The translations under genes and the position numbers were made by a program. Positions 1-8,419 of a DNA stretch of 64,000 nucleotides are shown here, piece after piece. The notes below the pieces were generated by a model. That model was not told the origin of the DNA, did no database searches, and was given only the letters and a program-made list of their open reading frames with translations. The stretch is from Mediterranea sp. An20 (GTDB taxonomy: Bacteria; Bacteroidota; Bacteroidia; Bacteroidales; Bacteroidaceae): contig NZ_NFJV01000010.1 of the NCBI RefSeq assembly GCF_002160055.1, forward strand, positions 62,001-126,000, read 5' to 3'. Position 1 is the stretch's first letter. Every line of letters starts with the position of its first letter.

Positions 1-12
1 GCTCGCAAAGGC

Positions 13-93
13 TTACGAGCAGTCCTCTGATAGGTATAGTTCAACATCCTGGTTGACAGCAAGATACAGATGCAGGTGGTATCTGTCGCTCAT
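13..93 (-). other. Possible 3' end of an unidentified minus-strand gene
   Basis: On the minus strand an open frame of about 44 codons ends at a TAA at 13-15; the only ATG in it is at 91-93 and gives 26 residues. The peptide is acidic at its end (VELYLSEDCS) and I do not recognise it. The frame is closed by a stop about 20 codons upstream of the ATG, so it is a remnant, a very small gene, or chance. A short inverted repeat GCTCG/CGAGC flanks the stop. The rest of the first 190 bases shows nothing else. Confidence 0.2.
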
Positions 94-192
94 TTGCTGG
101 TCTTCCAAAACCTCTTCAACGTTCTTAATTGACGCAATCGCCTGTTTTTATGCTGTATTAACAGTTTTTTTTCTCTCTATCGGTTGCCATCT

Positions 193-224
193 TTTGGTGG
201 TAAAGCAGGTTCCATGTATCTTTG
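193..224 (+). promoter_or_regulatory. Bacteroidetes-type promoter for aguA
   Basis: TTTG at 193-196 is followed after 20 bases by TATCTTTG at 217-224, matching the -33/-7 pattern of Bacteroides sigma-ABfr promoters. Transcription would begin around 230, so translation cannot start at upstream in-frame codons such as the one at 184. Confidence 0.6.
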
Positions 225-324
225 CATAACTAATAAATGGAATATACTTATGGGTTATGTATTAGGAATGCCGCTGGAAGGCGCGGCAAACGAACAAGAT
301 TATCAGGTACGTTTTGGTAAGAAC

Positions 325-1374
325 ATGTCATACCAAGTTGAGATGCGTGCCCCGGTGCTGCCGGCTGAATGGGCTCTGCAGAGTGGCATCCAGCTCACTT
401 GGCCGCATGAGCAGACGGATTGGGCATATATGCTGGACGAGGTGGAGGACTGCTTTACCCGTATAGCCCGTGAAGTAGCCCAACGCCAGCAACTGCTCAT
501 TGTGCATCCTCACCCTGAACAGGTTAAACGAAAATTAGAGCAGGCGAATGTATATCTGAATAATGTTTCTTTTGTCGCTTGTGATACCAACGATACCTGG
601 GCACGTGACCATGGAGCAATCACGATGCTCGACGTGAACGGTCCTTCTTTGTTGGATTTTACCTTCAACGGCTGGGGACTGAAATTTGCGGCGGATAAAG
701 ACAACCTCATCACGCGACAACTGGTAAAAGCACGTGCCCTGAACGGGGCTTATGTCAACCGCTTAGGTTTTGTCTTGGAAGGAGGTTCCATAGAAAGTGA
801 CGGGGTCGGTACCCTGCTGACAACCAGCCGCTGCCTGTTGTCCCCTAACCGCAACGGGCAAATGAACCGGGCTGAAATAGAGGAATATCTGTGTTCTGTG
901 TTTCATTTGCAACGCGTTTTATGGTTGGAGCATGGGTATTTGGCCGGCGATGATACAGACAGCCATATTGATACCTTGGCCCGTTTCTGCGATGCAGATA
1001 CCCTTGCTTATGTGAAGTGTTATGACACGGAGGATGAGCATTATGAAGAATTGAGCCAAATGGAAGCAGAATTGCAGTCGTTCAGGAATCTGGCCGGAGA
1101 GCCCTATAACTTGTTGCCCCTTCCCCTGCCCGACCCTATTGTGGAGAATGGCGAGCGCTTGCCTGCTACTTATGCCAATTTCCTCATATTGAACGATGCC
1201 GTTCTTTATCCTACTTATGCACAGGCAGATAAGGATGCAGAAGCTGGCAAGATACTGAAGGAGGCTTTCCCTGGAAGAGACATCGTAGGGATTGATTGCT
1301 GTCCGTTAATCCGTCAGCACGGTTCTTTGCACTGTGTGACAATGCAATATCCCGCCGGGGTAATAAAAAGATAA
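325..1374 (+). CDS. aguA: Agmatine deiminase (peptidyl-arginine deiminase family)
   Basis: The product hydrolyses agmatine to N-carbamoylputrescine and ammonia in the cytoplasm, the first step of the agmatine route to putrescine. Family motifs are clear: LPAEW near the N-terminus, WARDHGAI, FVLEGGSIESDG, GDDTDSHID (catalytic Asp/His region) and the C-terminal HGSLHC carrying the catalytic Cys. The frame stays open back to 184, but the promoter at 193-224 rules out that start. ATGs at 250, 325 and 343 remain; I chose 325 because the conserved domain begins a few residues later, giving 349 residues, normal for the family. The next gene encodes the enzyme for the following step, which supports agmatine over protein arginine as substrate. 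Confidence 0.88.
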   Translation: MSYQVEMRAPVLPAEWALQSGIQLTWPHEQTDWAYMLDEVEDCFTRIAREVAQRQQLLIVHPHPEQVKRKLEQANVYLNNVSFVACDTNDTWARDHGAITMLDVNGPSLLDFTFNGWGLKFAADKDNLITRQLVKARALNGAYVNRLGFVLEGGSIESDGVGTLLTTSRCLLSPNRNGQMNRAEIEEYLCSVFHLQRVLWLEHGYLAGDDTDSHIDTLARFCDADTLAYVKCYDTEDEHYEELSQMEAELQSFRNLAGEPYNLLPLPLPDPIVENGERLPATYANFLILNDAVLYPTYAQADKDAEAGKILKEAFPGRDIVGIDCCPLIRQHGSLHCVTMQYPAGVIKR

Positions 1375-1494
1375 AACGACGGAGAACTGGTGCTTATCCG
1401 TCTTGTATGGAACGAAAAATCAGTGTGGTTCCATGACTTTGTGTAAGATATAAGATGTATCTGATTAGTTACTTAATAAATAATGTATATAAAT

Positions 1495-2382
1495 ATGGCA
1501 AGGAAACTGAAAGTTGGAATTATACAGCAAGCCAATACGCCCGATTTGCATGAGAATTTGATGAATCTGGCACGCAGCATTGAAGCTTGCGCTTCTCACG
1601 GAGCCGAATTAGTGGTGCTTCAGGAGTTGCATAACACTCTTTATTTTTGTCAAACAGAAAACACCCGTCTTTTTGATTTGGCCGAACCTATTCCCGGCCC
1701 TTCCACAGGCTTCTTTTCGGAACTTGCTGCTTCTTTGAATATCGTTCTGGTAACTTCGCTCTTCGAAAAAAGAGCTCCCGGATTATATCACAATACAGCT
1801 GTTGTATTTGACAAAGATGGTAGCATAGCCGGTAAATATCGCAAGATGCACATTCCGGACGACCCCGCATATTACGAGAAATTCTATTTTACTCCAGGCG
1901 ATTTAGGGTTCAATCCCATACAAACCTCCATTGGGAAACTGGGAGTTCTGGTCTGCTGGGATCAATGGTATCCCGAAGCTGCACGCTTAATGGCGTTGAA
2001 AGGAGCTGAGTTGCTGATTTATCCCACTGCTATCGGTTGGGAAAGTACTGATACCGATGATGAAAAAATGCGGCAATTGAACGCATGGGTCATTGCCCAA
2101 CGTGCGCATGCCGTTTCTAACGGCTTGCCTCTCATTAGCGTCAATCGTGTCGGACACGAGCCCGATCCTTCCAAGCAAACTAATGGCATTCTGTTCTGGG
2201 GAAACAGTTTTGTTGCAGGTCCGCAAGGTGAGATTCTGGCTCAAGCTGCCAATGACCGACCAGAAAATATGGTGGTGGAAATAGATATGGAGCGTTCGGA
2301 AAACGTCCGCCGTTGGTGGCCATTCCTGCGCGACCGCCGTATAGACGCTTACGAAGGCCTGCTGAAACGTTTTATAGATTAA
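1495..2382 (+). CDS. aguB: N-carbamoylputrescine amidase (carbon-nitrogen hydrolase)
   Basis: A nitrilase-superfamily enzyme that converts N-carbamoylputrescine to putrescine, CO2 and ammonia. The Glu-Lys-Cys triad is visible: Glu in VVLQELHN, Lys in KYRKMHIPDD and the nucleophile in VLVCWDQWYPE. The 295-residue length is typical. An in-frame ATG at 1483 adds four residues; 1495 (MARKLKVG) fits family starts better. It lies 108 bases after aguA on the same strand, so the pair forms a two-step putrescine module. Its stop overlaps the convergent gtrA-like gene by 11 bases. Confidence 0.9.
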   Translation: MARKLKVGIIQQANTPDLHENLMNLARSIEACASHGAELVVLQELHNTLYFCQTENTRLFDLAEPIPGPSTGFFSELAASLNIVLVTSLFEKRAPGLYHNTAVVFDKDGSIAGKYRKMHIPDDPAYYEKFYFTPGDLGFNPIQTSIGKLGVLVCWDQWYPEAARLMALKGAELLIYPTAIGWESTDTDDEKMRQLNAWVIAQRAHAVSNGLPLISVNRVGHEPDPSKQTNGILFWGNSFVAGPQGEILAQAANDRPENMVVEIDMERSENVRRWWPFLRDRRIDAYEGLLKRFID

Positions 2383-2755
2383 AAGTCAAACGTTTATTCA
2401 TCAGGAACTGTACTGTACCGTATACAAACAGACCTAAGAATTGGGCAAGGTATTCATTGCAGCCTAAGCCTTCTACCAATCCGATAAGAAACAAAAACTG
2501 AGCTATATAAGCTAATCCGAAAGCGATAGAAAAGAGCAACACCTGGCGCCAGGTGCTGCTCTTTTTATCAGAAGGGAATATCCAGTACTTAGACCATAGG
2601 AAGTTATGAGTCTGAGCAACGATATAAGCCGTAACATTGGAGAGGCGGTAATTGACATCTACTACGTGCATCATAAACCAAACCATCAGTGCAGTAATCA
2701 CGGCGTTTAATGTACCGATTACTGCAAAACGGAATATCCGAGTCGATTCTTTCAC
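2372..2755 (-). CDS. GtrA-like four-helix membrane protein
   Basis: A protein of about 127 residues with four hydrophobic segments, the signature of the GtrA family, whose characterised members are thought to help flip polyprenyl-linked sugars. Typical features are FRFAVIGTLNAV at the start, NFLWSKYWIF after helix two and MNKRLTF at the end. No ATG lies between the aspS stop and the conserved domain; the ATG at 2920 would overlap aspS heavily. A GTG at 2753-2755, just after AAGGAAG, is the most likely start and gives the usual family length. It follows aspS by 14 bases, so the two are probably co-transcribed. Substrate unknown. Confidence 0.75.
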   Translation of the reverse strand: MKESTRIFRFAVIGTLNAVITALMVWFMMHVVDVNYRLSNVTAYIVAQTHNFLWSKYWIFPSDKKSSTWRQVLLFSIAFGLAYIAQFLFLIGLVEGLGCNEYLAQFLGLFVYGTVQFLMNKRLTFNL

Positions 2756-2769
2756 CGTCTTCCTTGTTT

Positions 2770-4524
2770 TTATTGCTCTTTCACTGTCAGTTTCAACTCT
2801 TCCAGCTGTTTGGGTTCCAAGAAAGAAGGAGCATCTAACATAACATCGCGGCCACTGTTGTTCTTGGGGAAAGCAATGCAATCCCGAATGCTGTCCAAAC
2901 CAGCGAAAATGCTTACCCAACGATCCAGGCCATAAGCCAATCCTCCATGAGGAGGTGCGCCATATTTGAAAGCATTCATCAAGAAGCCGAATTGTTCCTG
3001 GGCACGCTCAGGTGTAAAGCCCAATATCTCAAACATTTTTTCCTGCAATTTTGCATCATGAATACGGATGGAACCTCCTCCCACTTCAATGCCGTTGCAT
3101 ACCATGTCATAGGCATCGGCACGGACAGCCTCCGGATTGGTATCCAACAAAGGAATATCTTCGTCTTTAGGATGTGTAAAAGGATGATGCATGGCCATTA
3201 AGCGACCTTCTTCCTCGCTCCATTCGAACATGGGAAAATCGACTACCCATAGCAAAGCGAATTTGTTCTTATCTCTTAATCCTAACTGGTTGCCCATTTC
3301 CAGACGAAGTTCGCACAATTGCTTACGCGTCTTCATTGTGTCATCGCCGCTCAAGATTAGAATCAAATCGCCCGGCTTTGCACCAAAAGCAGCCTTTACC
3401 TGCTGAAGCACTTCCTGAGTATAAAATTTGTCTACACTCGACTTGACATGTCCATCCGCTTCAATGCGTGCATAGACCAGTCCTTTGGCACCTATCTGCG
3501 GTTTCTTTACGAAATCGGTTAAACCGTCAATCTGCTTACGGGTATAATGTGCAGCACCTTCTGCGCAAATACCACCGATATAATTGGCATTGTCGAAAAC
3601 AGAGAAGCCATGACCTTTCAGAATATCCATCAGCTCAACGAACTTCATGCCGAAACGCAAGTCCGGTTTGTCGCTTCCATAATACTTCATGGCTTCAGCC
3701 CATGGCATACGCAGGAAAGGTTCTGTTAATTCTACTCCACGAATAGTCTTGAACAGATATTTAGCCATGCCCTCAAATAAGTTGATGACATCATCTTGTT
3801 CTACAAATGACATTTCACAGTCAATTTGAGTAAACTCCGGTTGGCGGTCGGCTCTCAAGTCTTCGTCACGGAAGCATTTGGCAATTTGGAAGTAACGGTC
3901 GAACCCTGATACCATCAACAGTTGCTTCAGAGTCTGGGGGCTCTGAGGTAAGGCGTAAAACTGCCCGGGATTCATGCGCGAGGGAACGACAAAGTCGCGT
4001 GCTCCTTCAGGAGTAGAACCTACCAATATAGGAGTTTCCACTTCAATAAACCCTTGAGAATCCAGATATTTGCGCACTTCAATAGTCATCTTGTGACGCA
4101 ATTCCAGATTTTTACGCACAGCTGCACGGCGCAAGTCCAGATAGCGGTACTTCATGCGAATATCATCTCCACCATCCGTATTATCTTCAATGGTAAAAGG
4201 AGGTACTAATGAAGTATTGAGTACATTCAACTCTGATACTATAATTTCTATATCCCCTGTTGGTATATTGTTATTCTTGCTGAACCGCTCATTGACCGTA
4301 CCTGTTACCTGAATCACATATTCACGTCCCACATGGTTGGCCTGTTCGCAAAGCTCAGCGTTCACTTCTTCATTAAATACCAGTTGGGTAATACCATATC
4401 GGTCACGGAGGTCAATGAATGTCATGCCTCCCATTTTGCGGCTACGCTGTACCCATCCAGCCAACGTAACCTTCTGATTAACATTAGAAATGCGAAGTTC
4501 TCCGCATGTATGTGTCCTATACAT
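2770..4524 (-). CDS. aspS: Aspartyl-tRNA synthetase
   Basis: Class II aminoacyl-tRNA synthetase of 584 residues, the size of the bacterial type with an inserted GAD domain. The N-terminal OB-fold anticodon-binding domain begins [11 protein letters not shown] and contains [11 protein letters not shown]. Class II motif 2 reads [18 protein letters not shown], and motif 3 is seen as GGLAYGLDR near the C-terminus. It charges tRNA-Asp; whether it also acts on tRNA-Asn cannot be judged here. It follows the lipid kinase by 86 bases with its own -7-like box at 4560-4567. Confidence 0.97.
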   Translation of the reverse strand: MYRTHTCGELRISNVNQKVTLAGWVQRSRKMGGMTFIDLRDRYGITQLVFNEEVNAELCEQANHVGREYVIQVTGTVNERFSKNNNIPTGDIEIIVSELNVLNTSLVPPFTIEDNTDGGDDIRMKYRYLDLRRAAVRKNLELRHKMTIEVRKYLDSQGFIEVETPILVGSTPEGARDFVVPSRMNPGQFYALPQSPQTLKQLLMVSGFDRYFQIAKCFRDEDLRADRQPEFTQIDCEMSFVEQDDVINLFEGMAKYLFKTIRGVELTEPFLRMPWAEAMKYYGSDKPDLRFGMKFVELMDILKGHGFSVFDNANYIGGICAEGAAHYTRKQIDGLTDFVKKPQIGAKGLVYARIEADGHVKSSVDKFYTQEVLQQVKAAFGAKPGDLILILSGDDTMKTRKQLCELRLEMGNQLGLRDKNKFALLWVVDFPMFEWSEEEGRLMAMHHPFTHPKDEDIPLLDTNPEAVRADAYDMVCNGIEVGGGSIRIHDAKLQEKMFEILGFTPERAQEQFGFLMNAFKYGAPPHGGLAYGLDRWVSIFAGLDSIRDCIAFPKNNSGRDVMLDAPSFLEPKQLEELKLTVKEQ

Positions 4525-4559
4525 ATTTAATATATATGATGTTTACAAATAAGCGTTTG

Positions 4560-4567
4560 CAAAATTA
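4560..4567 (-). promoter_or_regulatory. -7 promoter box upstream of aspS
   Basis: Read on the minus strand this is TAATTTTG, a match to TAnnTTTG, 36 bases before the aspS ATG. I see no clear TTTG box at the right distance. Confidence 0.4.
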
Positions 4568-4610
4568 GTGAAAACATAGTATGAAACCTCACAAGTAGAT
4601 AAGAAAATCA

Positions 4611-5651
4611 TCAATTTTCTCTATTTTCACCATTTCTGTGCAGCCATGGCTTTTCTCTTTCTTTCAATTCTCCCGCCATCTTTTGCAAAAACGAACGGTT
4701 CAATTGCTTCAACCCGTTAATGTAATCTTGAGCCCGCTGAAATACATTGGAAGAGTCCTGTTCCGCATCGCGAGGCACAATGACACGCAACTCTTTTTTT
4801 ACTATGCTTACATTAATATCTGTCCCCATCACCACCGGGTCGCCATCATAATGAACGACACCCGGACTGCTCCGGTGAATCCTGAGTTTCTGGCAGCGGA
4901 AGGTTTTGATACAACTGTTCTGGTCAATGGTCTTATGAAACAGCTGATATGCCAACGTAGGCACATCTAAAACGGTAAATGGTTCTAAAATAGTGACATC
5001 CAACAAACCGTCATTCAAGGTTGCCTGTGGGGTAATGTAGGCGTTGTTTCCATATTGGGAAGCATTGCCGCAGGCAATCAAAAATGCCCGATAGCGCGAT
5101 GTGCACCCATCCATTTCCAATTCATAGGTTTCCGGACGGTATTTTAAACTTTCAGACAATGTCTTTTCCAAGTAAGTCTGTGGTCCTCGCCGTCCGGCTT
5201 TGGAAAATTGAAGGCTTACAAACGCATCAAACCCTACACCGCAAGTACAAAAGAATGGCAATCCATTAATAAGTCCGTAATCTATAACATCCGTTACCTG
5301 CTCATTGATAATGTCTATGGCAGCCTTGGGATCTAACGGTATCTGCAAATGCCGCGCCAGCCCGTTCCCCGATCCACAAGGAATAATCCCCAAAGCAGTA
5401 GAGGTATGTACCAAAGAACGTGCAATTTCATTGATAGTTCCGTCTCCTCCAATGGCAATCACGGCAAAAGCGCCTTTTTTTGCTTGGTCGGCAGATATCT
5501 GAACGGCATGCCCTGCGTATTCAGTATGAATAAATTCAGGTTCATAAACACCCGTATCTAATCTTTCCTGAACCCATTTCATGATTTGCTCTTTATTTTT
5601 AACGCCAGAAATTGGATTTATAATAAATGCTATATGTTTTTTTTCAGCCAT
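4611..5651 (-). CDS. Diacylglycerol/sphingoid-type lipid kinase (DagK/YegS family)
   Basis: A soluble or peripheral lipid kinase of 346 residues with the DAGK catalytic domain: INPISG near residue 11, the nucleotide-binding loop GGDGT at about 68-72 and GSGNGLAR at about 93-100. The family phosphorylates diacylglycerol, sphingoid bases or related lipids. The C-terminal half holds the usual beta-sandwich with LNDGLLDV and HYDGDP. It is divergent from, and about 220 bases away from, serine palmitoyltransferase, the committing enzyme of sphingolipid synthesis. That makes a sphingoid base or ceramide a reasonable candidate substrate, but this is inference. It is followed by aspS. Confidence 0.85.
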   Translation of the reverse strand: MAEKKHIAFIINPISGVKNKEQIMKWVQERLDTGVYEPEFIHTEYAGHAVQISADQAKKGAFAVIAIGGDGTINEIARSLVHTSTALGIIPCGSGNGLARHLQIPLDPKAAIDIINEQVTDVIDYGLINGLPFFCTCGVGFDAFVSLQFSKAGRRGPQTYLEKTLSESLKYRPETYELEMDGCTSRYRAFLIACGNASQYGNNAYITPQATLNDGLLDVTILEPFTVLDVPTLAYQLFHKTIDQNSCIKTFRCQKLRIHRSSPGVVHYDGDPVVMGTDINVSIVKKELRVIVPRDAEQDSSNVFQRAQDYINGLKQLNRSFLQKMAGELKEREKPWLHRNGENREN

Positions 5652-5680
5652 ACTTTATCGGAATAAAGGAAATTGCTCTG

Positions 5681-5711
5681 CAAAAGTAATATAAATCTCA
5701 TAGATTTGAAA
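5681..5711 (-). promoter_or_regulatory. Promoter of the lipid kinase gene
   Basis: On the minus strand TTTC (5708-5711) is followed after 19 bases by TACTTTTG (5681-5688), close to the TTTG/TAnnTTTG pattern, about 30 bases before the ATG. Confidence 0.45.
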
Positions 5712-5781
5712 TCTTCTTGTGTTTTTAAACCGCATCAAGAGATTTTTAGCGGGAAATGAATGATGTAACCACGATTTTTAT

Positions 5782-5789
5782 TATCTTTG
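5782..5789 (+). promoter_or_regulatory. -7 promoter box upstream of serine palmitoyltransferase
   Basis: TATCTTTG lies 80 bases before the ATG at 5869, leaving a 5' leader of about 70 bases. No convincing -33 TTTG is seen. Confidence 0.45.
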
Positions 5790-5868
5790 CGCGCTGTTTA
5801 AAATACAAGTTTATTCTAAGAAAGGAACCTTAGAATGGTTAGGTAATTATTTTGTAAAAAGATAACAC

Positions 5869-7053
5869 ATGGGCTTATTACAAGACAAATTTGCAAAGTA
5901 CGATGTGCCACAACAGTTTATGGCCAAAGGCGTATACCCTTATTTCCGCACAATCGACAGCCATCAAGACACAGAAGTGATAATGGATGGCAGAAAGGTG
6001 TTGATGTTTGGTTCGAATGCATATATGGGTTTGACGTATGACAAACGAATTATCGATGCTGCCAAAGCTGCTACAGACAAATATGGTACAGGGTGTGCGG
6101 GATCTCGCTTGCTGAATGGTACTCTTGATATTCATGTAGAATTGGAAAAAGAGCTGGCAGAGTTTGTCGGTAAAGACGAAGCCCTATGCTTTTCAACAGG
6201 ATTCACCGTTAATGAAGGAGTAATCCCCCAACTTGCCGGCCGCGGAGACTATATAATCTGTGATGACCGCGATCATGCTTCTATCGTAGACGGACGCCGC
6301 CTTTCTTTCGCTACCCAACTGAAATATAAGCACAATGACATGGAAGCGTTGGAAAAGGAATTACAACGGTGTGAACCTGATGCAATCAAATTAATTATCG
6401 TTGACAGTGTCTTTTCCATGGAAGGCGATCTGGCCAATTTGCCGGAAATAGTGCGTTTGAAGAAAAAATACAATGCCAGCATTTACGTAGATGAAGCTCA
6501 TGGATTAGGAGTGTTTGGCAAGGAAGGACGAGGAGTCTGTGATTACTTTGGCGTCACTGATGATGTCGATTTGATTATGGGAACCTTCAGTAAATCATTG
6601 GCATCTATTGGCGGTTTTGTTGCTGGCGATAAAGAGGTTATCAATTGGCTGCGGCATAATGCACGCTCCTACATCTTTCAGGCAAGCAATACTCCGGCAG
6701 CAACAGCGGCTGCCCGTGAAGCTTTGCACATCATTCGCACAGAACCCGAACGGATTCAGCGCTTGTGGGATGTGACCAATTATGCCTTGAAACGTTTCCG
6801 CGAAGCCGGTTTTGAAATAGGTGACACCCAATCACCGATTATTCCCCTTTATGTACGTGATACGGATAAGACATTCACGGTAACGAAGTTGGCTTTCGAC
6901 GAAGGTATTTTTATTAATCCTGTCATACCGCCTGCATGCGCTCCACAAGATACTTTAGTGCGCGTTGCTTTGATGGCAACACATACAAAGGAGCAAGTAG
7001 ACTATGCGGTCGAGAAGCTGACAAAATGCTTTAAACAGCTAAATATTATATAA
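5869..7053 (+). CDS. spt: Serine palmitoyltransferase (alpha-oxoamine synthase)
   Basis: A PLP-dependent enzyme condensing L-serine with a long-chain acyl-CoA or acyl-ACP to 3-ketosphinganine, the first step of Bacteroides sphingolipids. The 394-residue sequence has the family landmarks: SNAYMGL, TGCAGSRLLNGT, the PLP-stacking His136 in DDRDHASIVDG, the VDEAHG motif (Asp208, His211) and the Schiff-base Lys242 in GTFSKSLAS. Related 2-amino-3-ketobutyrate CoA ligase and BioF share this fold. I prefer SPT because the N-terminus (DVPQQFMAKGVYPYFRTI) resembles that of bacterial SPTs and sphingolipids are characteristic of this group. A strong terminator follows. Confidence 0.85.
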   Translation: MGLLQDKFAKYDVPQQFMAKGVYPYFRTIDSHQDTEVIMDGRKVLMFGSNAYMGLTYDKRIIDAAKAATDKYGTGCAGSRLLNGTLDIHVELEKELAEFVGKDEALCFSTGFTVNEGVIPQLAGRGDYIICDDRDHASIVDGRRLSFATQLKYKHNDMEALEKELQRCEPDAIKLIIVDSVFSMEGDLANLPEIVRLKKKYNASIYVDEAHGLGVFGKEGRGVCDYFGVTDDVDLIMGTFSKSLASIGGFVAGDKEVINWLRHNARSYIFQASNTPAATAAAREALHIIRTEPERIQRLWDVTNYALKRFREAGFEIGDTQSPIIPLYVRDTDKTFTVTKLAFDEGIFINPVIPPACAPQDTLVRVALMATHTKEQVDYAVEKLTKCFKQLNII

Positions 7054-7058
7054 TTGTG

Positions 7059-7110
7059 TTCCGTATGTTTTCAAGCAAATAGCATGAAAACATACGGAAT
7101 CTATTTGTTT
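7059..7110 (+). terminator. Rho-independent terminator after serine palmitoyltransferase
   Basis: A perfect 15-base stem, 7059-7073 with 7085-7099, has an 11-base loop and is followed by a T-rich tail. Confidence 0.85.
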
Positions 7111-7167
7111 CTTCATTTTACGAAAGTCTGATATTTTCCCGTCTAAAGATATAAAGACAAGAAAATA

Positions 7168-7199
7168 TTTGCTAAAATGAAGCAAAATGCTTACCTTTG
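7168..7199 (+). promoter_or_regulatory. Promoter of the tRNA-Pro gene
   Basis: TTTG at 7168-7171, a 20-base gap and TACCTTTG at 7192-7199 give one of the best consensus matches in the window. The tRNA starts 18 bases downstream. Confidence 0.75.
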
Positions 7200-7216
7200 C
7201 CAGCGTTTTGGGAACA

Positions 7217-7291
7217 CGGGGTGTAGCGCAGTCCGGTTAGCGCACCTGCTTTGGGAGCAGGGGGTCGAAGGTTCGAATCCTTTCACCCCGA
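7217..7291 (+). tRNA. tRNA-Pro, anticodon TGG
   Basis: A full cloverleaf can be drawn: acceptor stem CGGGGTG (7217-7223) with CACCCCG (7284-7290), anticodon stem CCTGC (7245-7249) with GCAGG (7257-7261) and loop TTTGGGA with TGG at 7252-7254, and a T-loop containing GTTCGAATC. Discriminator base A at 7291; CCA is not encoded. A stand-alone unit with its own promoter and terminator. Confidence 0.97.
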
Positions 7292-7303
7292 CACAAAAGA
7301 ATC

Positions 7304-7340
7304 AAGGAGTTACGATAGAACGTAGCTCCTTTTTTATTTT
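7304..7340 (+). terminator. Terminator after tRNA-Pro
   Basis: AAGGAGTTACG (7304-7314) pairs with CGTAGCTCCTT (7321-7331) across a six-base loop, followed by a long T run. Confidence 0.85.
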
Positions 7341-7383
7341 TAATAACCGGTATTCGTTTCCGATGTAGATGACCAGCACATTG

Positions 7384-7417
7384 CTTATCGCTTGGCGATA
7401 CGTGACTTATCGCTTGG
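7384..7417 (-). repeat. 22-base-period repeat, locus A (two copies)
   Basis: CTTATCGCTTGG occurs exactly at 7384-7395 and 7406-7417, a 22-base step. On the minus strand the core is CCAAGCGATAAG. The same core and period recur near 28.63, 39.09 and 47.43 kb. It sits between the tRNA-Pro terminator and the end of the trmN6-like gene. Confidence 0.7.
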
Positions 7418-7540
7418 AAACTCTTTAAGAAGAGCTTATCAGGAAAGTGCTTGTACGCAGGAGACAGCAGGGTTGAGTATGAAAGTTCAAATCACTTTTC
7501 CTTCATCTGTTTTTTATAATTTCCCATAAGGGAAGTGCAT

Positions 7541-8254
7541 TTACATGGCCAAATAGAATTGACGGGTCAAATCTTTATAGGCATCTGAATAACTGCCATC
7601 TTCATTTTCAATATATAATTCGTTTTTTGGGCATGCTGTGTCAGTTCCAGAAAACTCAAATAAGATACGGCGGCATGGTTTGCCAGGTTTTGTAAATACG
7701 TAGGTTTGGCGTAGTGGATAAAAATGACTTTCCAAAGCTGCATCTGTTACCAATCTTTCCATTTCGGCCGGCACTATGATTGCTATATGTCCCGTAGGAG
7801 TCAGAACTTTGTAAGCATACCGAAATATCGAGTCATAATTTAATCCTTCTGCATGACGGGCTAAGCGACGCAGAATATTGGGAGAGCGTAGAGCATCCAT
7901 AAAATATGGTGGATTGGTCACTATCAAATCAAACGACTTCGAAGGGCAATAATTTCTAAAATCAGTACAGACTACATGGATCCTATCATTCCAAGGCGAC
8001 CGGAAAACATTTTCTGAAGCTTGCTTTGCTGCCTCTGCTTCAATCTCTACCGCCGTAATGTCAGCATGAGGGTTCCGCTGAGCTATTTGTATGGCTATGA
8101 GACCACTCCCCGTTCCGATGTCTAACACGCGATGAGCAGATTCCGCTTGACACCAAGCTCCTAATAAAACTCCATCTGTGCCCACCTTCATGGCGCAACG
8201 GTCGTGGAAAATGGTAAATTGTTTAAACTTGAAATAGCTATTTGACATACTCAT
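7541..8254 (-). CDS. tRNA1(Val) adenine-37 N6-methyltransferase (TrmN6/YfiC-like)
   Basis: A class I SAM-dependent methyltransferase of 237 residues. It starts with FKFKQF and MKVGTDGVLLGAW, typical of the YfiC/TrmN6 family. The SAM site is VLDIGTGSGLIAIQ and the catalytic motif is NPPYF. Family members methylate the N6 of A37 in tRNA1(Val). A second ATG two codons in (MSNSYFKF) is an equally plausible start. Divergent from lon. Confidence 0.85.
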   Translation of the reverse strand: MSMSNSYFKFKQFTIFHDRCAMKVGTDGVLLGAWCQAESAHRVLDIGTGSGLIAIQIAQRNPHADITAVEIEAEAAKQASENVFRSPWNDRIHVVCTDFRNYCPSKSFDLIVTNPPYFMDALRSPNILRRLARHAEGLNYDSIFRYAYKVLTPTGHIAIIVPAEMERLVTDAALESHFYPLRQTYVFTKPGKPCRRILFEFSGTDTACPKNELYIENEDGSYSDAYKDLTRQFYLAM

Positions 8255-8270
8255 CCATTTTTACTCGTTC

Positions 8271-8304
8271 CAAAAGTACGTAATAGCTATGGAAAATCCT
8301 CAAA
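8271..8304 (-). promoter_or_regulatory. Promoter of the trmN6-like gene
   Basis: On the minus strand TTTG (8301-8304) precedes TACTTTTG (8271-8278) with a 22-base gap, slightly longer than ideal. It ends about 16 bases before the ATG. Confidence 0.5.
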
Positions 8305-8364
8305 AATACTACGCTTTTTTGTCTTTTTAAAAAAATAAGGATTTCAAGATATAAATAAATAGTT

Positions 8365-8372
8365 TAACTTTG
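8365..8372 (+). promoter_or_regulatory. -7 promoter box upstream of lon
   Basis: TAACTTTG lies 47 bases before the lon ATG. No heat-shock-type repressor site was recognised nearby. Confidence 0.45.
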
Positions 8373-8419
8373 CAGGCACTTTATAGGTTTGCCCAAATAG
8401 ACAATAAACCAACAAGAAA

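Noticed and set aside
184..324. The N-terminal extension of agmatine deiminase from 184
   Set aside because: It contains the TTTG/TAnnTTTG promoter, so it would lie upstream of the transcription start, and the residues are not family-like.
2756..2920. An upstream extension of the gtrA-like protein to an ATG at 2920
   Set aside because: It would overlap the aspS coding sequence by 150 bases and the extra residues do not resemble GtrA. The GTG at 2755 gives the normal family length.
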